Shown here piece by piece: positions 8,202-17,870 of a DNA stretch of 64,000 nucleotides (positions are counted from its first letter, which is position 1; each line of letters opens with the position of its first letter). The DNA comes from Plantactinospora soyae. GTDB taxonomy: Bacteria; Actinomycetota; Actinomycetes; Mycobacteriales; Micromonosporaceae. Under the pieces are notes generated by a model. It was not told the origin of the DNA, searched no databases, and saw only the letters and a program-made list of their open reading frames with translations. The stretch covers positions 7,378,001 to 7,442,000 of the forward strand of contig NZ_JADBEB010000001.1 of assembly GCF_014874095.1 (NCBI RefSeq), read 5' to 3'. The position numbers and the translations under genes were made by a program.

Positions 8202-10691
8202 ATGGGGCGCGAGACCATCGACGTGGTGGGGGCTCGGACCAACAATCTGCGGGACGTGTCCGTGAGCATCCCCAAGGGGCAGCTCGTCGTCTTCACCGGT
8301 GTGAGTGGCAGTGGTAAGACCTCGCTGGCCATCGACACCCTGCACAACGAAGCCCAGCTCCGGTATCTGGAGGGGCTTTCGCCGTTCGTACGGCAGTACA
8401 TCACCCAGCGCAATCGGCCGAAGGTCGACCGCATCCTCGGGCTCGGCGCGACGCTCGCGGTCGACCAGCGCCGCCTGAACCGCAACCCTCGGTCCACGGT
8501 CGCGACGATCACCGGAATCGACGGGCACCTGGGGCTGCTGTACTCGCGCCTTCCGGGGATCGGCGCAGACCCGGCGGCGGGAAGTGGGGACGGGCATCTG
8601 ACGACCGCTCACTTCGACCGCAATACGCCGGAAGGGAGCTGTGCGGACTGCCACGGGGTGGGCGGGCGTTGGCAGGCGCAGGAGGACCTGGTCATCACCC
8701 ACCCGGAGCTTCCGCTGTTCGAGGGGGCCTCGCCCTGGTACGCGAAGTGGCGGTCGGGCGAGCACGCGTTCGTACCGGCGCTTGCCGAGCGGCGGGGCGT
8801 GGACCTCGGCCGGTCGTGGCAGTCGCTGCCTGAGGAGTTCCGTCACTGCGTGCTGTACGGCACGGGTGATGAGAAGGTCGAGGCGACCGTCGACATGACG
8901 AACAAGAATGAGACGGCCCTGTTGACCTACACCTCGAGTCAGCCGCTGCGGGGCGCGCTCGCCGAGGTGGAGCGGGTGTTCGTCAACGCCCAGACGTCCA
9001 GCGCCAAGCAGCGCTACCTGCCGTACATGCGCAAGCAGCCCTGCGGCACCTGCGGCGGCAGCGGGTACGACAAGGTGGCCCGGTCCGTACGGCTTGGCGG
9101 GCTGACGTACCCCGACCTGCTCGAGGTGGAGGTACGGGAGGTGCGTAGCTGGGCGAAGCGGGTGGCGGACGACCTGGCTGCCCGGCAGCGCGAGGTGGGT
9201 GAGCCACTGTTGCAGGACCTGGGCCGCAGGCTCGGAATCCTTGACCGGCTCGGCCTTGCCCATCTCCAGCTGTCCCGGAGCGCGGCGACGCTGTCCGGGG
9301 GTGAGTTGCAGCGGACCCGGCTCGCCGCGCAGCTCAGCACCGAGCTGAGCGGCATCATCTTCGTCCTGGACGAGCCCGGGACCGGGCTGCATCCGGCGGA
9401 CAAGGCGCACCTGCTCGACATCGCCCTGGAGCTGCGCGAGGCTGGCAACACCGTGCTCCTCGTCGAGCACGACCCCGAGCTGATCGCCCGGGCCGACTGG
9501 GTGATCGATCTGGGCCCCGGCGCGGGCCGCCTCGGCGGTGAGATCCTGGTGTCGGGGCCTCCCGCAGACGTGGCCGCCCACCCGAAGTCGCTGACCGGGC
9601 GCTATCTGGCCGGTGAGGGGCCGCGGTTGCACCGGATCCGCCGCCCGGCCGGGGATGACACCGGCTGGGTGGAGCTGCACGGCCTGCGTGCACACAATGT
9701 GACCGCGGACCTGGTGCGTTTCCCCGCCGGTCGGCTCACCTGCCTGACCGGGGTGAGCGGCAGCGGCAAGAGCAGCCTACTCGGCGCGCTCGGGGCGAGC
9801 GTAGAGGCAGCGCTGAACGGGACGACGACCGACACGGTGCGGAAGGTGACCGGCCTCGAGCGGTTCAGCTGGGTCGCCGTCGTCGATCAGGAACCGCTCG
9901 GGCGGACGCCGCGATCCAATCCGGCCACGTACAGCAAAGCGTTCGACATTGTCCGCAAGCTGTTCGCCGAGACCGACGCAGCGCAAGGGCGTGGAGTCAA
10001 CGCCTCCTGGTTCAGCTTCAACACCGCAGGTGGCGGCCGCTGCGAAACCTGCACCGGCTATGGCCGCAAGCTGGTCGACATGCACTTTCTGCCGGATGTG
10101 TGGGTGGTCTGCGACGCGTGCGAGGGTCGGCGCTACAAGCCGGAGGCTTTGGAGATCAGGTATCAGGGGTTGGCCATCGATCAGGTGCTGGAGCTGACCG
10201 TCGCCGAGGCCGTGGAGCAGTTCTCCCAACCCCGGCAGCTCGTGGAGACCCTGGGAGCCTTGAATCAGGTCGGACTTGGCTATCTCCAACTCGGCCAGAG
10301 CGCCACAGAGTTGTCCGGCGGCGAGGCGCAGCGGCTGAAGCTCGCGTCCGCGATCCAGCGCGGTGCCGCGAGCCGCAAGGCCGGCCTCGTCGTTCTCGAC
10401 GAGCCCGTCTCGGGCCTGCACCCGTCTGACATCCAGCGTGTGATGGACGCGCTCGACGTGTTGCTCGACTCGGGCAACACCGTCGTTGTGGCCGAACATG
10501 ACATCCCCGTCGCCGCGTCTGCGGACTGGGTGATCGACCTGGGGCCGGGGGCCGGTCCGGACGGGGGTGCGGTGGTCGCGGAGGGCACCCCGGACACCGT
10601 CGCAACAGCGGACACCCCGACCGCCAACTTCTTCCGGCGGTACGCGGCGGGCCTGCCGCTCCTGGAGGGGTCCACGCCGAGGATGACCTGA
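8202..10691 (+). CDS. Short UvrA-like ABC protein (drug-resistance/DrrC type)
   Basis: About 829 residues with two ABC ATPase halves: Walker A GVSGSGKT at 33 to 40 and GVSGSGKS in the second half, signature motifs LSGGELQR and LSGGEAQR, and zinc-finger cysteines CADC, CGTC, CETC and CDAC. Genuine UvrA is about 950 residues and carries a UvrB-binding domain; this short form resembles class II UvrA and DrrC, which are linked to resistance against DNA-intercalating drugs. The start is uncertain: ATG 8202 or the in-frame TTG at 8172, which has GAGGGTGG eight bases upstream. No uvrB or uvrC lies nearby. Confidence 0.85.
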   Translation: MGRETIDVVGARTNNLRDVSVSIPKGQLVVFTGVSGSGKTSLAIDTLHNEAQLRYLEGLSPFVRQYITQRNRPKVDRILGLGATLAVDQRRLNRNPRSTVATITGIDGHLGLLYSRLPGIGADPAAGSGDGHLTTAHFDRNTPEGSCADCHGVGGRWQAQEDLVITHPELPLFEGASPWYAKWRSGEHAFVPALAERRGVDLGRSWQSLPEEFRHCVLYGTGDEKVEATVDMTNKNETALLTYTSSQPLRGALAEVERVFVNAQTSSAKQRYLPYMRKQPCGTCGGSGYDKVARSVRLGGLTYPDLLEVEVREVRSWAKRVADDLAARQREVGEPLLQDLGRRLGILDRLGLAHLQLSRSAATLSGGELQRTRLAAQLSTELSGIIFVLDEPGTGLHPADKAHLLDIALELREAGNTVLLVEHDPELIARADWVIDLGPGAGRLGGEILVSGPPADVAAHPKSLTGRYLAGEGPRLHRIRRPAGDDTGWVELHGLRAHNVTADLVRFPAGRLTCLTGVSGSGKSSLLGALGASVEAALNGTTTDTVRKVTGLERFSWVAVVDQEPLGRTPRSNPATYSKAFDIVRKLFAETDAAQGRGVNASWFSFNTAGGGRCETCTGYGRKLVDMHFLPDVWVVCDACEGRRYKPEALEIRYQGLAIDQVLELTVAEAVEQFSQPRQLVETLGALNQVGLGYLQLGQSATELSGGEAQRLKLASAIQRGAASRKAGLVVLDEPVSGLHPSDIQRVMDALDVLLDSGNTVVVAEHDIPVAASADWVIDLGPGAGPDGGAVVAEGTPDTVATADTPTANFFRRYAAGLPLLEGSTPRMT

Positions 10692-10784
10692 GGCATCGTG
10701 TCCTCCCTCGATCCGACAATGTTCATCGACGGGGACAGCGCTACCTTGGGCGATCGAGACGCCCCACGCGGTGGCCAGCGAGTG

Positions 10785-11678
10785 TCAGCCGTGGCTTCCA
10801 GCGTCATTGGCGTGGATGTCGAGGAGGGCGAGGAAGGCGTTCGCCGCGGGCGTGCTGCCGGACCGGCTCCAGATGACGTATTCGACGCGGGCTGGGGCGT
10901 CCGTGACCTGGATGGTGGTCACGCCGGTGAGCTGTGGCGCGTAGGCGGACGGGAGCATGGCCACGGCGAGCCCCTGTTCGACCAGTCGGGAGATGAGGTA
11001 GGCGGTGGTCACCTCGAAGGCGACGTCGCGGCTGAGACCGGCGGCTTCGAAAGCCTGATCGGACTGGGTACGCCCGGCGGTCTTGGCCGGTAGGTCCACG
11101 AACACCTCGCGGGAGAGCCGTCGCAGGCTGACCGCCGACTCCGTGGCGAGGGGATGGTCCGGGGCTACCACGGCGACGAGCCGGTCGCGGGCGAGTTCGC
11201 GGGCGTGGACGCCTTCAGGGCGCACGGTGGTGGGCAGGCCGAGGAAGGCCGCCTCGATGACGCCCTGCTTGACCTGCTCGACGAGTTCCTCGCTCGCGCC
11301 CACGCGGAGATTGATGCGTACGGACGGGTACCGCTGGCGGTAGTCCCGCAGGATGCCGGGGAGGTCGACCGCGGCGACGGTGGGGATCAGGCCGACCATG
11401 AGCCGTCCGCGCACCTCGCCGACGGCTGCGGCGACCTCGGCGGCGGCGCGCTCCGCGGCTCCCAGGCACTGGCGGGCGGCGGGTAGGAAGGCGGCGCCGG
11501 CCGGGGTCAGCCGGACACGCCGGCTGGTGCGTTCGAAGAGCTTCGCGCCCAGTTCCCGTTCCAGGCGCGCGATCTGGTGGCTGAGCGCGGACTGCACCAC
11601 CAGGCAGCGCTCGGCGGCCCGGGTGAAGCTGTTCGTCTCGGCGACCGCGATGACGTAGCGCATCTGCTGAAGCTCCAT
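10785..11678 (-). CDS. LysR-family transcriptional regulator
   Basis: 297 residues: N-terminal helix-turn-helix MELQQMRYVIAVAETNSF with AAERCLVVQSALSHQIARLE, then a full periplasmic-binding-like co-inducer domain (GRLMVGLIPTVAAVDLPGIL and following). The ATG at 11678 was preferred over an upstream in-frame start because homology begins there. It is divergent from the operon starting at 11883 (thioredoxin-fold nitroreductase, EamA exporter, MFS exporter), and the 205-base gap between them should hold the operator, so it is the likely regulator of that operon. Confidence 0.9.
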   Translation of the reverse strand: MELQQMRYVIAVAETNSFTRAAERCLVVQSALSHQIARLERELGAKLFERTSRRVRLTPAGAAFLPAARQCLGAAERAAAEVAAAVGEVRGRLMVGLIPTVAAVDLPGILRDYRQRYPSVRINLRVGASEELVEQVKQGVIEAAFLGLPTTVRPEGVHARELARDRLVAVVAPDHPLATESAVSLRRLSREVFVDLPAKTAGRTQSDQAFEAAGLSRDVAFEVTTAYLISRLVEQGLAVAMLPSAYAPQLTGVTTIQVTDAPARVEYVIWSRSGSTPAANAFLALLDIHANDAGSHG

Positions 11679-11882
11679 TGATCCATCTTTGTTCACGATC
11701 GATGAGGTGACAAACATGTGTTGGACTCATTGATCCATTCCGGGTGAAGCTACGAGCAGGACCGGCGCGGCACAACCGTCGCCCGGCCCGAACCCCGCGT
11801 CGAACCACCGTTCGCGGGACCTCGCCGTCGATGACCGCGTGCAGCCGACGGCGCACCTCTCACTCGGAAGGACGACCTCACC

Positions 11883-12527
11883 ATGAACGTCACTGCACCC
11901 GGGCGACCGGCGCAGACCGTCGCTGACGCCTGGATCGACCCCCGCTGCCCCTGGGCATGGGTCACCTCCCGTTGGCTGTTCGAGGTCGAACAGGTCAGAT
12001 CCGTCGAGACGCGTTTCCACGTGATGAGCCTCTCGGTGCTCAACGAAGGCCGCGAGGTCCCGGAGAAGTACCGCACGGCGATGGTCGAAGGCTGGGGACC
12101 GGTACGTGTCTGTATCGCCGCCGAGCAGCAGCACGGTCCCGAGGCCCTGCGATCGCTCTACATCGCGATGGCCACCCGGATTCACCATCAGAAGGCCGGC
12201 CTGGGCCAGGACATGATCCTCGCCTCGCTCGCCGACGTCGACCTGCCGGCCGAACTCGCCGACGTCGCGCAGACGACCGACTGTGACAAGGCGCTGCGGG
12301 AAAGTCACCACGCCGGCATGGACCCGGTCGGCTCCGAGGTCGGCACTCCCGTCATCCACGTTCCCGGGCCCGGCGGCGAACTTATCGCGTTCTTCGGTCC
12401 GGTGTTGTCTCCCGCACCGCGCGGCGAGGCCGCCGGCCGACTCTGGGATGGCGTCCTCGCCCTGGCCAGCACCGACGGGTTCTTCGAGCTCAAGCGGACT
12501 CGCGACCGCGATGCCCTTTTCGACTAG
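11883..12527 (+). CDS. Mycothiol-dependent nitroreductase (Rv2466c-like), DsbA-fold
   Basis: 214 residues that align from memory along the whole length of mycobacterial Rv2466c: WIDPRCPWAWVTSRW, FHVMSLSVLNE, GWGPVRVCIAAEQQHG, SHHAGMDPVG and RGEAAGRLWD. Rv2466c has CPWC; here the motif is CPWA (C22, A25), so the resolving cysteine is missing and a monothiol mechanism with mycothiol is expected. Mycothiol is the actinobacterial thiol, which fits the host. It is the first gene of an operon with two exporters, suggesting a redox/efflux response to an electrophile or nitro compound; this is inference. Confidence 0.75.
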   Translation: MNVTAPGRPAQTVADAWIDPRCPWAWVTSRWLFEVEQVRSVETRFHVMSLSVLNEGREVPEKYRTAMVEGWGPVRVCIAAEQQHGPEALRSLYIAMATRIHHQKAGLGQDMILASLADVDLPAELADVAQTTDCDKALRESHHAGMDPVGSEVGTPVIHVPGPGGELIAFFGPVLSPAPRGEAAGRLWDGVLALASTDGFFELKRTRDRDALFD

Positions 12528-12602
12528 CAGCAGATCGAACGTCAACCGCTGTGTGGCGCCTGATGTCGGCGCCCGCGATCTCGAAAAGGAAGGCGGTACG
12601 GC

Positions 12603-13547
12603 GTGAAGAGCGACCATCGACTCCTCATCGCAGGTGTCACAGCGCTGGCGCCGGCGATCTGGGGAAGCACATATCTGGTGACGACCGAATGGTTGCCACC
12701 TGATCGGCCGCTGCTGGCCACCACCGTTCGGGCGCTTCCCGGGGGCCTGATCCTGCTGGCTCTCACCCGCCTGCTGCCGACCGGGACGTGGTGGTGGCGG
12801 TCGTTGGTGCTCGGCACGCTCAACATCGGCGCGTTCAACTTCCTGCTGTTCGTCGCGGCCTACCGCCTGCCCGGCGGCATCGCAGCGATGATCATGGCCG
12901 TACAGCCGATGATCGTCCTGATCCTGGCGGCGCTGCTCATCGGCGACAGAGTTCGGGGCACACACGTGGTCGCCTGTCTCCTGGGCACGGCTGGTGTCGC
13001 GATGCTGATGTTCAGGGGGACGGCGGCCCTGGACACCGTGGGCGTGGTCGCGGCGCTCGCCGCAGCGGCCTGTATGGCCGTCGGCATCACGCTGACCAAA
13101 CGGTGGGGACGCCCGGACCGGGTAGGACTGCTGCCTTTCACCGGATGGCAACTGATCGCCGGTGGACTCGTGACCCTGCCGTTCACGCTGATCTTCGAAG
13201 GTCTGCCGGCCACACTCACCGGGTCCAACCTCATCGGGTTCGCCTACCTCACCTCCCTCGGCGCCGTCCTCAGCTACGCACTGTGGTTCCGCGGAATCGC
13301 AAGTTTGCCCGCACTGGCAGTCTCCTTCCTCGCCCTGGGCAGCCCGATCGTCGCGACCCTCCTCGGATACCTCTTCCTGCGCCAGACGTTCTCGATCGTC
13401 CAGATGGTCGGCGTCATCGCGATCATCGTCGCCGTGCTGCTCGCGCAACCACGGCCACGACAACGTCCCGACGATCCCCCGGACAACGACAACCCCGCGG
13501 TACCCGGACCGGCGGCGCCGCCGGCCGTCAGCGGAAACCGCCGATGA
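12603..13547 (+). CDS. EamA-family (DMT) exporter
   Basis: 314 residues with ten hydrophobic helices arranged as two EamA repeats; PAIWGSTYLVTTEWLPP is the conserved first-helix region and VVACLLGTAGVAML ends the first repeat. GGAAGG lies upstream of the GTG. It sits 75 bases after the nitroreductase-like gene and 48 bases before the MFS gene, so the three are probably one transcript. The family exports amino acids, metabolites or drugs; the substrate is not visible in the sequence. Confidence 0.85.
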   Translation: MKSDHRLLIAGVTALAPAIWGSTYLVTTEWLPPDRPLLATTVRALPGGLILLALTRLLPTGTWWWRSLVLGTLNIGAFNFLLFVAAYRLPGGIAAMIMAVQPMIVLILAALLIGDRVRGTHVVACLLGTAGVAMLMFRGTAALDTVGVVAALAAAACMAVGITLTKRWGRPDRVGLLPFTGWQLIAGGLVTLPFTLIFEGLPATLTGSNLIGFAYLTSLGAVLSYALWFRGIASLPALAVSFLALGSPIVATLLGYLFLRQTFSIVQMVGVIAIIVAVLLAQPRPRQRPDDPPDNDNPAVPGPAAPPAVSGNRR

Positions 13548-13594
13548 CACGCACGCCATCGCCGACCGCTCGCCGCTCCGACAAAGAGGAAGAC

Positions 13595-14827
13595 ATGGTC
13601 ACAACAGATCCACACCCGTATTCGACCCTGAGGTCATGGCTGGGTGTCGCCGTCATCACCGCCAGCCTGTTCACCTTCGTCACCACCGAACTGATGCCCG
13701 TCGGCCTACTCACGCCGGTGAGCGCGAACCTGGATGTGTCCACGGGCGTCGCCGGACTGATGGTCACCCTGTACGGCATCTCCGCCGGCCTCGGCGTGCC
13801 GTTCATCGTCGCCTGGACCAGGCACATCAACCGGCGCATCCTGCTGTCCGCACTCCTGGCGATCCTCGCCCTGGGTAACCTTTTCACCGCCGTCTCGCCG
13901 AACTTCGCACTGATCCTCACGACCCGGCTCGTCATGGGATTCGCCAACGGCGTCTTCTGGGCCATCGGCGTGAGCATGGCGATACGCCTCGTACCCGGCC
14001 GCCTCGCCCCCCGAGCATCAGCGGTCGCGCTGTCCGGCATCTCGATCGCCGCGGTGCTGGGCATCCCGCTCGGCACGTTCCTAGAAAGCCTCACCAACTG
14101 GCGCACCACCTTCCTCATCTGGGCCGGCCTCAGCACACTGGTGTTCCTCGCCGTCACCATGGTCATCCCCTCACTACCCTCGGAGAACGCCATCCCCGTC
14201 CGGGACGTCTTCCGACTCCCCCTCCAACACCCACAACTACGCCTGGTGATGGTCGCCGTAACGCTGTACGTGCTGGGCCACTTCGCCGCGTACACCTTCA
14301 TCCGCCCCTTCGCGGAGGAACACGCGGCGGCCTCCGCCGCCTTCACCGGCACGTTGCTCGTCATCTACGGCGTCGGCGGCGCGGCCGGCAACTTCATCGC
14401 CAGCCACACCGTGACCAAGAACCCCCGAGTCAGCTTCATCATCGCCTGCACCGGACTCGTAACTGCGATGCTGCTGCTACTCACAACTGGACACACACGG
14501 TCCGGGCTGATCCTCGCCGTAGCACTCTGGGGAGTGTCCTTCGGCGCCGCCAACCTGTGCCAGATCAACCTGATGCTCGGCGCCGCACCCGGTAAATTCG
14601 AGGCAGCCATGTCCATCAACACCATGGGCTACAACACATCCATCGCGCTGGGCGCACTGTTCGGCGGATGGTTCGCCGACAATCTCGGAGTCGACAGCGC
14701 AGTCTGGTTCGGTGTCGCCCTGACAGGCGCCGCGCTGCTCGTCACCATCACCACGAGCCGGAAAACCACAACGGCGATCCCCGACAACGAGTTGGCCACC
14801 ACCGGGTACAGCCGCAGTGCAAGCTGA
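13595..14827 (+). CDS. MFS transporter (Cmx/AraJ-like drug or sugar exporter)
   Basis: 410 residues, 12 helices. The opening LFTFVTTELMPVGLLTPVS with LDVSTGVAGLMVTLYGISAG is typical of the arabinose-efflux/chloramphenicol-resistance subgroup of MFS_1. The ATG at 13595 has AAGAGGAAG upstream; an alternative ATG at 13544 overlaps the EamA stop as ATGA and would add 17 polar residues. It is the last gene of the nitroreductase-EamA-MFS unit. Two unrelated exporters in one operon suggests detoxification. Confidence 0.85.
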   Translation: MVTTDPHPYSTLRSWLGVAVITASLFTFVTTELMPVGLLTPVSANLDVSTGVAGLMVTLYGISAGLGVPFIVAWTRHINRRILLSALLAILALGNLFTAVSPNFALILTTRLVMGFANGVFWAIGVSMAIRLVPGRLAPRASAVALSGISIAAVLGIPLGTFLESLTNWRTTFLIWAGLSTLVFLAVTMVIPSLPSENAIPVRDVFRLPLQHPQLRLVMVAVTLYVLGHFAAYTFIRPFAEEHAAASAAFTGTLLVIYGVGGAAGNFIASHTVTKNPRVSFIIACTGLVTAMLLLLTTGHTRSGLILAVALWGVSFGAANLCQINLMLGAAPGKFEAAMSINTMGYNTSIALGALFGGWFADNLGVDSAVWFGVALTGAALLVTITTSRKTTTAIPDNELATTGYSRSAS

Positions 14828-14839
14828 CCGGCTGAACTT

Positions 14840-15589
14840 CTAGTGTGGGTACTTGCCGAAGGTACTGCTCAGGGCGATCCCCGCGGCGCAGGGCAACTCG
14901 CCCGGGGCCAGTTGGGTGTGCGACGGCCTCCAGATCTCCGCACCCGTCGAGGTCACGCGGGCCAGGATGCAGTCGTACTGCGCGGCCCGCAATGCCACGC
15001 CGACCCTGCCGTCCTTCGCGGCCACGTCCTGACGGATGGCCGGGTCGAGCTTCAAGGCGATGATCGCCGCGCGAACGGCGGGTTCGTCCGGACCTGCGGC
15101 CTCCAGCGCGCTCTTCAGGCGGGCGTCGACCCCGGTGAGCGACGGGTCCTTGGTGACAGGAACGGATTTGCCCGCCGGGCAATCGATGTCGTCATCGCGG
15201 CCGTCATCGTCCGGGCCGAGCTGAATGCGGAAGCAGACCGGCTCGTCGCGTTCGTCGATCACCGAGCCGTCCGCGCCGATCTCCACGCCGTGACCCGTCA
15301 CCTGCAGCACCAAGGTCACGCCGGTCTCCCAGTGCGTCTCGCCGGTGACCGCGAGAACCTTGACGTCTGGGTGCTGACCGGCGGAGTGCGCATAATCGTC
15401 AGCCTTGAAGAGGTGGTCGTACTCGAACCGGTCCAGAACGCCGTCGACCTTCTTCGCTGCGTCGTCCACGGCGCTCTCGTGGATCGGGCTCTCCGGGTGG
15501 TCGAAATACCGCCACAGCCCGCCGCCCACCAGCGCCAGAACCAGCAGCACCGCCGCACCGAACGCCATTCGCCGTCTCCTCTTGCTCAC
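14840..15589 (-). CDS. Membrane-anchored hypothetical protein
   Basis: 249 residues starting VSKRRRRMAFGAAV, so a basic N-terminus and a single helix (about residues 9 to 26) are followed by a soluble domain outside the membrane. Two cysteine-containing segments (EPVCFRI and QYDCILARV) and the ending GIALSSTFGKYPH are visible. I do not recognise a family. Earlier in-frame starts (15673) would add a basic leader without hydrophobic content. It is convergent with the MFS gene, with only 12 bases between the stops. Confidence 0.65.
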   Translation of the reverse strand: MSKRRRRMAFGAAVLLVLALVGGGLWRYFDHPESPIHESAVDDAAKKVDGVLDRFEYDHLFKADDYAHSAGQHPDVKVLAVTGETHWETGVTLVLQVTGHGVEIGADGSVIDERDEPVCFRIQLGPDDDGRDDDIDCPAGKSVPVTKDPSLTGVDARLKSALEAAGPDEPAVRAAIIALKLDPAIRQDVAAKDGRVGVALRAAQYDCILARVTSTGAEIWRPSHTQLAPGELPCAAGIALSSTFGKYPH

Positions 15590-16137
15590 GGGCGAAGTAT
15601 GCCGTAGCCAGGGCGGCCCTGACGCCCCCTGGTTCGGCTTGAGCCAGGTCGGAAAGGACCGGCGACTCGCCAACCCCCGAGCACCTGGACCCCCGGCCCC
15701 GCCGAGCGCGTTCGTGACGTTCTGAAGAAATGAGGAAAACGCGATGACCGTACGTTGAATGCGGTCAGTGACTCGATGGTCGGCATCGCGGGCACCAAAA
15801 GGTGACCGCGCGGACGGCCAGCGTGGGCGCCGGCTGCTGGTCGGCCTACCCCTACATCTGCCGCACCTCCGGCGGATCCGGACCGCCAGGTCCGACCCGG
15901 ACGAGCGTCGCTGGCTGGCGCTTCGCGACCGGCACTACCTGGGGTTCACCCTCGCATCATCGGTCGCTGCCGACTGCTCCCCGGCGCCATCCCACGATCC
16001 CCGGAAGTAGCCGGCTCGAGGCGCACTGACCTGGCCGATCTGCATGCCGCGTAACTCTTGCCCGTTCGACCCTCCGGCCATACGATCCACGGCGTGGTTG
16101 AACATGTTCAAGATGGTTCGTTGGGCGGGGTGGGCTC
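15590..16137. other. Gene-free stretch with a possible DUF4338-like scrap
   Basis: No complete gene is seen. On the plus strand, around 15820 to 15960, a short frame reads RRLLVGLPLHLPHLRRI and then DERRWLALRDRHYLGF. The RWxxLRxxHYLGF pattern recalls DUF4338 proteins associated with some transposons. The frame has no credible start and ends at TAG near 16008. The rest holds the promoter and leader of the gene at 16138. Confidence 0.3.
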
Positions 16138-17079
16138 GTGAAGGTCGTCATTCCCGGCGGAACTGGGCAGGTTGGCGCGATTCTGGATCGGGCTTTGACC
16201 ACACAGGGTCACGATGTCGTGCTGTTGACGCGCTCGCCGAAGAGTGCGCGTCAGGTTTACTGGGACGGCTCCATGCTTGGCCCGTGGGAGAACCAGATAA
16301 ACGGCAGCGATGTGGTCATCAATCTGGCGGGGCGCAGTGTGAGCTGTCGGTACACCGCGGAGAACCTCGAAGCCATGATGAGCTCACGGGTGGAGTCGGC
16401 GCGGGTGGTCGGCGAGGCCATCGCCGGGGCGGCCCGGCCACCCAGATTGTGGATGCAGATGAGCACCGCAACGATTTATGCGCACCGCTTTGACGCTGCC
16501 AACGACGAGTACGGCGGACTGATCGGCGGCGACGAGCGCGGAGTGCCCGGGTACTGGGCCTACAGCGTAAACATCGCACGTAACTGGGAGGCTGCGCAGG
16601 AACAGGCAGCGACTCCCGATACCCGTAAGATCGCGCTGCGCTCGGCCATGGTGATGAGCCCCGACCGCGGTGGCGTGTTCGACGTGTTGAGCTGGTTGGC
16701 GCGGCTCGGACTCGGCGGACCGGTCGCGGGCGGTGGGCAGTACGTCTCATGGATCCACGACCGGGACTTCACCCGCGCCATCCAGTTCCTCATCGAGCGC
16801 GACACCCTCACCGGGCCCGTGAACCTGGCCGCACCCGGCCCGTTGCCACAGCGAGAATTCGCGCGGGAATTACGTTCGGCCTGGGGAATGCCGGTCGGCC
16901 TGCCGGCCACCAGATGGATGGCCGAGATCGGCGCGTTCGCCATCCAGTCGGACACCGAACTGCTGTTGAAGAGCCGACGAGTCGCCCCGGGACGGCTCGC
17001 TGATGCGGGCTTCGCCTTCGACTTTCCGGAGTGGCGGACCGCGGCCGCGGATCTGGTGGTGCGGCATCGCCGAGGCTAA
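16138..17079 (+). CDS. TIGR01777-family NAD(P)-binding oxidoreductase
   Basis: 313 residues of the extended SDR fold: Rossmann motif GGTGQVG at 7 to 13, NLAGRSVSCRYT in place of the usual NLAG motif, and a C-terminal DUF1731-like region with LLLKSRRVAPGRLADAGF and FPEWRTA. These are hallmarks of the TIGR01777 (SulA/YfcH-like) group of epimerase-like proteins. The GTG start follows a G-rich site. The gene stands alone on the plus strand. The physiological substrate of this family is generally unknown. Confidence 0.85.
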   Translation: MKVVIPGGTGQVGAILDRALTTQGHDVVLLTRSPKSARQVYWDGSMLGPWENQINGSDVVINLAGRSVSCRYTAENLEAMMSSRVESARVVGEAIAGAARPPRLWMQMSTATIYAHRFDAANDEYGGLIGGDERGVPGYWAYSVNIARNWEAAQEQAATPDTRKIALRSAMVMSPDRGGVFDVLSWLARLGLGGPVAGGGQYVSWIHDRDFTRAIQFLIERDTLTGPVNLAAPGPLPQREFARELRSAWGMPVGLPATRWMAEIGAFAIQSDTELLLKSRRVAPGRLADAGFAFDFPEWRTAAADLVVRHRRG

Positions 17080-17363
17080 GGGCTTCGCGCCATGGTACAG
17101 AGTGAAGCGACCCATTTCGTGACTGAGTGCCGTCCTCGCGGATGAGGTAGATGGCTCACTGATCTGCCACCGTGCCTGCGCGCAGGCAGAGTACGAACCG
17201 TCACGCTCGGCGGTTCGGCATCGCCCCGGGTGCCCGGCATCCTGAATTGCCGAGAACCATGCGTCGTACGGATATCAATCCGCGGCGGACGGTGAAGTGG
17301 CAGGGCTGGTGCCGTACGGACGGTGGGGTGGTCATTGGCGGCGATTGCCGACAGAAGGAGCTG

Positions 17364-17870
17364 CTACCGGGGTGCCATTCTCGGCATGATTCTCTGTTCA
17401 CCGGTGGCGGCCATCGAGTGCATCGCGCCGCTGGCGAGCGGGATCAGCCGGGCCAGGCCCGGCTGTCCGTTACGTCGGGCCAAGTCGGGCCCGAGGCGAG
17501 TCATCAGCAGAGTGAGCGCCGGCAGGGGTCGGACGTAGAGGGTGATGTCGCTGATCAGGCCATCGGCGTCCAGGCGCAGCCGCTGGGCTTCGTAGAGACG
17601 CGTCGTGCCGATCTGCGCCTCGTAGAAGAGCGCCACGGTACGGCCCTCGGCGACCTGGTCGGTGTAGGTGATCTCATCGATCGCGGCCAGCGCCACTTCG
17701 AGCAAGGTGCGTACTTGCCGGTGGCCTTGGAAGGTGAACTGCTCGGTGATCGGCGAGACCAGAGTGACATCAGGGCTGAGGGCGGCGACCGCACCGGCGG
17801 CGTCACGGGCCTCGCCGGCGGCCCGCCATGCGGCGACGGCGTCATACGGCTGATCCACGGATACTCCCAT
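17364..17870 (-). CDS. NTF2-like / SnoaL-like small protein
   Basis: 168 residues. The opening DAVAAWRAAGEARDAAGAVA followed by LSPDVTLVSPITEQFTFQGH is the helix-strand start of NTF2-fold proteins, and LFYEAQIGTTRLYEAQRLRLD gives the sheet. The ligand is unknown. The upstream 17080 to 17363 stretch (284 bases, on the downstream side of this gene) shows nothing I can name. Confidence 0.7.
   Translation of the reverse strand: MGVSVDQPYDAVAAWRAAGEARDAAGAVAALSPDVTLVSPITEQFTFQGHRQVRTLLEVALAAIDEITYTDQVAEGRTVALFYEAQIGTTRLYEAQRLRLDADGLISDITLYVRPLPALTLLMTRLGPDLARRNGQPGLARLIPLASGAMHSMAATGEQRIMPRMAPR

Noticed and set aside
7959-9695. Open reverse frame of about 578 codons opposite the UvrA-like gene
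   Set aside because: Composition (Arg, Gln, His, Gly) and lack of motifs show it is the shadow of the UvrA-like coding strand.
11727-13559. Long open reverse frame of about 610 codons
   Set aside because: It overlaps the thioredoxin-fold and EamA genes entirely, is rich in Arg, Gly, Asp and Gln, and has no hydrophobic core; a GC-rich antisense shadow.
15820-16010. DUF4338 transposon-associated gene
   Set aside because: Only about 30 residues resemble the family and there is no start; kept as a note, not a gene.
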